Positions 59,941 through 64,000 of a stretch of DNA of 64,000 bases are shown here, in pieces (the stretch's first letter is position 1; each line of letters starts with the position of its first letter). The notes below the pieces were generated by a model. That model did no database searches. It saw nothing but the letters and a program-made list of their open reading frames with translations, and was not told the DNA's origin. The position numbers and the translations under genes were made by a program. Source of the DNA: Schaedlerella arabinosiphila (GTDB lineage Bacteria; Bacillota; Clostridia; Lachnospirales; Lachnospiraceae); assembly GCF_003885045.1 (NCBI RefSeq), contig NZ_RHJS01000002.1, positions 5,511,302-5,575,301 on the forward strand. Direction: 5' to 3'.

Positions 59941-62577
59941 ATGAAGAAATGGTATAGACATCCGATTGTAAAGACACTGCTGATACTGACCGCGCTGGTG
60001 ACGCCGGTGATTGCGGCGCTGAGCTTTGTACTGCTGGCCGCTTCTCCGGACACCATGTCGGTGGAGGATATGCTCCGAAAAGAGAGAAGACCCTATGAGG
60101 AAACAGATACTTTCCAGGGACACATGGTATCCGCGATTGCAGAGAAGCTGAATATGGTGGATGCGGCCCATCTGCTGGAGACCGACGGGGAATATGATCC
60201 GGATAAGCTGATTGATGTTCTGGAATATGCCAGGACGGAGGGATATGCTGACAACGATCTGTCCGGCCTCTCCTACAGGCTGGGGGATCTGGTGGAGTGG
60301 GGCAGGAAGGCGAACCATGGGGGCCAGCCATATCTTTCGGCTATTTCGAATGGAGGGAGCAGCATCGTTGTCTGCGAGAAAACAGACGGCACCTATCACT
60401 ACTATACGGTGAAGGAGCTGAAAAAACTGCTGTTGGAAGACAGCCTGCGTGTGGACGGCATGGACGGCAGCACGGACGAGAAGGAACTGTTTTTGGAAGA
60501 GCTGGAAAACGGTTATCTTCTGATGGGAGAGAATAGCCGGCTGCGGAACGAGGAAGGGGAACTCATATATACAGAGGTATGGAGCTTTGACGGAGGGCAG
60601 TTTGAGGAAAAATATGCCCCTGAAGGCGCAAAGGATATCCTGTCGGTTGTGAACAGCACCCCGGAGCTCAACGGAAAGCTCACAGAGATATATGACTGTC
60701 TGCAATATACGATCAACAGCCTGTATTCTGCGGATCTCAATTACAAAGATGAATCCAGCCCCTTCAAAGACGGAAAAACAAACCTGACCTATCTGTTTGT
60801 AAATGAGGGCAAAAAAACGGTTTACACAAATCATGACGAGTTTCGGAACTACGAAGACGTGAAAAAGAGTCTCGAGTCCATCAAAAGCGATGGGAATATG
60901 CGGTACATGATCCAGAAACCGGATGCAGACGCGTGTGAAGATAATCTGAATCTGGACAGAAGAACCGTGTCATATTGGAGCGCACATGACGAATGGTACA
61001 CGGAGGTGCTTGGAGAGGACTATCTCATAGCGGCGGCGGTGGATACGTCTTACCCGGTGGATGATATTTTCCGCAGGGCATCGGACAATTATAAGCAATA
61101 TGCGCCTTATGTCAATAAAGCGGCAAAAGCATTTCCCATATCCATCGTTCTGTTTCTTGGGGCGGTGGTCTGGCTGACCGTGATCGCGGGACGCAGGGCA
61201 GAGGAAGGAAATGAACTGTACCTGCATCCCTTCGACCGGTGGAAGACGGAGCTGTCCGCAGCGCTGGCCGTGATTCCCTGGATATTTGCCACCATGCTGC
61301 TGAGTGCCGGCTGGCACCGGTTCGATGTGGGAGAATATACTGCTGACGGAAGCTTCTATTCTTATGGAGTTTCCATGACGGCAGGAGAGACGGTTGTCAT
61401 CTCGGCCTATGCTTTGCTGACGGCCACCTGTTTCCTGGTGGGATATTTGTCCCTGGTACGCCGGATCAAGGGCCGCACCCTCTGGAAGGACAGCATCCTG
61501 AGAATGCTGTACCAGTGGAGCAAAGGCGTGATCACAGGAGGCGGCAGAATGGCTCTGGCTTTTTGGCGTCAGCGCCGGGTACTGTGGAAAACCATGGCGG
61601 CTTATCTTGCATTTTTAGTGTTTCAGTGGTTTCCTGTTTTGACGTCATGGGGCATAGATAAATTGCCTATATTTCTTATGGCGGCGGCGGACATTGCGGC
61701 GGCAGTATTCCTGATCCGGAACGCCCTGGAGAAGCAGCAGATCAAGGACGGGATCAAAGAGATCGCCGGAGGCAGCCTGGACTACAAATTTCCCGTCAAA
61801 AAATTCCAGGGGGGGGATTATCAGGATATGTCAAAGAATCTTGAAAATATCGGCAGCGGCCTTCAGAATGCGGTGGAGAAAAGTATGCGGGACGAGCGGC
61901 TGAAAACCGACCTGATTACCAACGTGTCCCACGATATCAAGACGCCCCTGACCTCCATCATCAACTATGTGGATCTTTTGAAACGGGAAAATTTTGACGA
62001 CCCGAAGGTGAAGGGATATCTGGATATCCTGGAAATGAAAGCCCAGAGACTGAAAACGCTGACGGAGGACGTGGTGGAGGCCTCCAAGGTGAGCAGCGGC
62101 AGTATTACGCTGGAATTTATGGATGTGGATCTGGTGGAAATGCTGAACCAGACCATTGGGGAACTGTCGGAAAAGATGGAGGCAAGGCAGCTTACGGTTG
62201 TGGCGTCCCTGCCCGAGGAACCGGTCATCGTCCATGTGGACGGGCGGCGCATGTGGCGTGTGCTGGAAAATATTTTCAATAATGCCGCAAAATACGCCAT
62301 GCCGGGAACCCGCGTCTATGCGGATCTGAAAATAGAGGGAAACCAGACCAGCTTTTCCCTGAAAAATGTCTCCGACCAGCCGCTGAATTTTTCTTCGGAT
62401 GAGCTGACCGAACGCTTTATCCGGGGCGACGTCTCCCGGAGCACCGAGGGCAGCGGTCTGGGGCTCTCCATCGCGAAAAGCCTGACGGAGATGCAGGGCG
62501 GGAAGTTCGAGCTGTATCTGGACGGGGATCTGTTCAAAGTGACGATCCTGTTTGAAAAAGTGCAGCCGGTTTCGTGA
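59941..62577 (+). CDS. Sensor histidine kinase (VanS-like) with an extended N-terminal sensor
   Basis: An 878-residue kinase, larger than the usual 350-500. One helix near residues 10-35, an extracytoplasmic sensor of about 340 residues, then helices around 400, 440, 485, 555 and 580, and a cytosolic core. The core has a HAMP-like linker, HisKA with H664 in NVSHDIKTPLTS, N-box NIFNNAAKYA near 778 and G-box GSGLGLSIAKSL near 838. It pairs with the regulator before it. The additional helices suggest sensing within the membrane, possibly with a transporter partner. GAAAGGATG precedes the start, and a good terminator follows the stop. Confidence 0.9.
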   Translation: MKKWYRHPIVKTLLILTALVTPVIAALSFVLLAASPDTMSVEDMLRKERRPYEETDTFQGHMVSAIAEKLNMVDAAHLLETDGEYDPDKLIDVLEYARTEGYADNDLSGLSYRLGDLVEWGRKANHGGQPYLSAISNGGSSIVVCEKTDGTYHYYTVKELKKLLLEDSLRVDGMDGSTDEKELFLEELENGYLLMGENSRLRNEEGELIYTEVWSFDGGQFEEKYAPEGAKDILSVVNSTPELNGKLTEIYDCLQYTINSLYSADLNYKDESSPFKDGKTNLTYLFVNEGKKTVYTNHDEFRNYEDVKKSLESIKSDGNMRYMIQKPDADACEDNLNLDRRTVSYWSAHDEWYTEVLGEDYLIAAAVDTSYPVDDIFRRASDNYKQYAPYVNKAAKAFPISIVLFLGAVVWLTVIAGRRAEEGNELYLHPFDRWKTELSAALAVIPWIFATMLLSAGWHRFDVGEYTADGSFYSYGVSMTAGETVVISAYALLTATCFLVGYLSLVRRIKGRTLWKDSILRMLYQWSKGVITGGGRMALAFWRQRRVLWKTMAAYLAFLVFQWFPVLTSWGIDKLPIFLMAAADIAAAVFLIRNALEKQQIKDGIKEIAGGSLDYKFPVKKFQGGDYQDMSKNLENIGSGLQNAVEKSMRDERLKTDLITNVSHDIKTPLTSIINYVDLLKRENFDDPKVKGYLDILEMKAQRLKTLTEDVVEASKVSSGSITLEFMDVDLVEMLNQTIGELSEKMEARQLTVVASLPEEPVIVHVDGRRMWRVLENIFNNAAKYAMPGTRVYADLKIEGNQTSFSLKNVSDQPLNFSSDELTERFIRGDVSRSTEGSGLGLSIAKSLTEMQGGKFELYLDGDLFKVTILFEKVQPVS

Positions 62578-62602
62578 CCGCACCTTATGAAACGGAAATA
62601 TC

Positions 62603-62632
62603 AAAAGAGCTCTGCGGAAGCAGAGCTCTTTT
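62603..62632 (+). terminator. Rho-independent terminator after the kinase gene
   Basis: AAAAGAGCTCTGC and GCAGAGCTCTTTT form a 13-bp stem with a GGAA loop, running into TTTCTGC. It ends the response regulator-kinase transcript. The A-rich left arm suggests that it may also act on the opposite strand. Confidence 0.85.
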
Positions 62633-62726
62633 TCTGCTATTATAATACCACAAAAATGCCGAAAATTCAAGACTGGTAACTATCCGGGCCGGGTGTTATA
62701 GTAATACGTTGTTACTGTTCACACGG

Positions 62727-62749
62727 TGTCGTGCATTCGCTGCACGACA
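62727..62749 (+). promoter_or_regulatory. Hairpin in the leader of the DUF6323-like gene
   Basis: TGTCGTGCA and TGCACGACA form a perfect nine-bp stem around TTCGC, 36 bases before the start codon. No T-run follows. It may be a leader control element or an extragenic palindrome. Confidence 0.4.
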
Positions 62750-62784
62750 TCCGGCCAGTATTATATATAGTAGGAGGATTGCCC

Positions 62785-63315
62785 ATGGAACAGAACTGGA
62801 TGGTATTGCTGCAGCAGGAAAATCAGTTGGCAAAGGTCATGGAAACGAATCGGATGACGGAGAAGTACGGGCTGGTCTTAAGCGAAGAGGACGCAAAGCT
62901 GATCGTGGCGGAGCGGGCCAATTCCCTGCGGGAACAGAAGCGCGTGGAGTTCGGTGAGGGGATCGTTTCCAGGATCATCGAGACATTTTGCGATTCGGAT
63001 TTTATTGACCAGAATAACTATGTGGAAACCATGATCCGCCTGCAGGAAATATTTTATCTGTACAAGAACGAGATGCAGGACGAGATCTCAGACGACGAAC
63101 TTCTCCAACTGATGAAGGAGCAGTTTGAAACCCTCTGTTTTGGGGATCTGGACTACCTGGAGGGAACCTGCCTGAGTATTTTTTCACAGGCCATACGGGC
63201 AGGCTACAGAGGGTATAAGACTTCCGGGGGACGGGGGGAAGCCTCCCGGTTCGACGAAGTGAAAAGATGGGATTACGACCTGTATATGGAAGCGTTGAGT
63301 GAACTGTTCGGATAA
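62785..63315 (+). CDS. DUF6323-like protein
   Basis: A 176-residue soluble, mostly helical protein resembling DUF6323 (NRMTEKYGLVLSEEDAKLIV near 22-41; YLEGTCLSIFSQAIRAGYRG near 134-153 as single blocks). No enzyme motif is visible. AGGAGG precedes the ATG at 62785. The second gene of the pair follows 13 bases later. DUF6323 and DUF6179 genes are, to my knowledge, usually adjacent in clostridial genomes, so they probably form a two-component complex of unknown role. The family assignment is from memory and not checked. Confidence 0.6.
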   Translation: MEQNWMVLLQQENQLAKVMETNRMTEKYGLVLSEEDAKLIVAERANSLREQKRVEFGEGIVSRIIETFCDSDFIDQNNYVETMIRLQEIFYLYKNEMQDEISDDELLQLMKEQFETLCFGDLDYLEGTCLSIFSQAIRAGYRGYKTSGGRGEASRFDEVKRWDYDLYMEALSELFG

Positions 63316-63328
63316 GCGGAGGTAGATT

Positions 63329-64000
63329 ATGCATTATGAAATGGAAGAACTGGTGCCGATCGTCGGCAGGCTGGCGCAAAAATATACGGCCAATGAGAGC
63401 ACATCCGTAACCTATGAAAAGGCGGAGCAGCTGATGGGGGCCGTTTTGTATTGCATCCATGAGGCAGAGCTTGGGGAACCGCAGGAGCATACATTTGACT
63501 GGGACGAAGGCCGTTCCCGGGGGGAACTGGCTGTTTCCGGAAAGAAGCTGTCCGCGGAGCAGGCATATAAAATGGGGGCGGACTGCGTGGAAAAAAAGAC
63601 CCGGAAGGCGTTGAAGCTCTACCACGAAATTCTGCCCGAATTTTCCTGCTATGAAAATACCTGCCTGCAGGACACCTTTATAAAAGGGCTCCCCGAATTT
63701 TTCAAATGGTATGACGTGGTATTTTGCCCGCAGGACACGATATTGACGCTGGACTATCCGGTTTTGAAGGACATTTCCCGGCTCTCCGGCATCGACCGGG
63801 TGTATGAATTTATAAACTGCATCCGGCTGGAGCAGGTCTTCTTGAAAAAATTTCCTCAGGACTATGTGGTGGAAATTCTGGAGCAATATACCCGTAGGGT
63901 GAGCCGGAGTATGGAATCCGGAGGGACAGACGGGGATTGGGACGGATTTTACGCGTATTCCAGACAGGAAATCATGGAAAACCTCTGTGAAATCGTATTT
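63329..64000 (+). CDS. DUF6179-like protein, N-terminal part (runs off the window)
   Basis: An open frame of 224 codons continues past the last base. It starts after GCGGAGG with MHYEMEELVPIVGRLAQKY. The visible part is helical and hydrophilic, with EQLMGAVLYCIHEAE near 36-50, FSCYENTCLQDTFIKGLPEF near 112-131 and IDRVYEFINCIRLEQVFLKK near 165-184. It is the partner of the gene before it; together they resemble the DUF6323/DUF6179 pair. No catalytic motif is seen in this portion. Confidence 0.6.
   Translation, partial: MHYEMEELVPIVGRLAQKYTANESTSVTYEKAEQLMGAVLYCIHEAELGEPQEHTFDWDEGRSRGELAVSGKKLSAEQAYKMGADCVEKKTRKALKLYHEILPEFSCYENTCLQDTFIKGLPEFFKWYDVVFCPQDTILTLDYPVLKDISRLSGIDRVYEFINCIRLEQVFLKKFPQDYVVEILEQYTRRVSRSMESGGTDGDWDGFYAYSRQEIMENLCEIVF

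Overview
The window looks like the chromosome of a gut Firmicute, most likely a Lachnospiraceae-type Clostridium. The evidence is strong AGGAGG ribosome sites, ATGA/TAATG gene overlaps, GPH-family sugar transporters, GHKL/LytTR and VanRS-like two-component pairs, a class B sortase, and a mosaic of moderate-GC housekeeping genes and AT-rich inserted islands. No rRNA, tRNA or CRISPR array was seen.

Layout. 1-6.5 kb: the end of an ABC ATPase with its FtsX-type permease, a GH78-like glycosidase, and an ECF-like sigma factor with a membrane partner. 6.7-17.7 kb: a catabolic region with three Cys-type sulfatases, two GPH transporters, two paralogous Crp/Fnr-type regulators, purine nucleoside phosphorylase and deoxyribose-phosphate aldolase. 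Three promoters there carry the same 16-bp operator, TGTGCCANNTGGCATA, about 30 bp before the -10 box, so the region reads as one regulon. I think this is the best candidate for an undescribed system, linking sulfate-ester removal with nucleoside breakdown.

18-22.8 kb: a DUF1703-type ATPase, an AraC regulator, and a tightly packed three-gene cassette (unknown protein, small basic protein, metallo-beta-lactamase-fold hydrolase) that could be a conflict or defence module. 23-33 kb: a ten-gene Mrp/Mbh-like cation antiporter operon with four NuoL/M/N-type subunits and a fused MbhE-MnhB protein. Two copies of a structured intergenic element flank its third antiporter-like gene. 33.3-38.3 kb: a second DUF1703 ATPase, an AT-rich membrane GTPase and a group II intron. 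38.4-41.9 kb: another ABC ATPase/permease pair.

42.2-50.6 kb: a type I restriction-modification locus (hsdM, hsdS, hsdR) interrupted by an MntA/HepT toxin-antitoxin pair, whose toxin has a nonsense codon, a DUF2442 gene and decayed DUF3990-like fragments. 50.6-55.5 kb: citrate synthase, an alpha/beta hydrolase, and a GHKL kinase/LytTR regulator pair with a probable LytTR-controlled small gene. 55.6-58.9 kb: sortase B between two large inverted-repeat elements, a GH25-LysM lysozyme and a Uma2 nuclease. 59.2-64 kb: a VanRS-like pair and a DUF6323/DUF6179-like pair that runs off the end.
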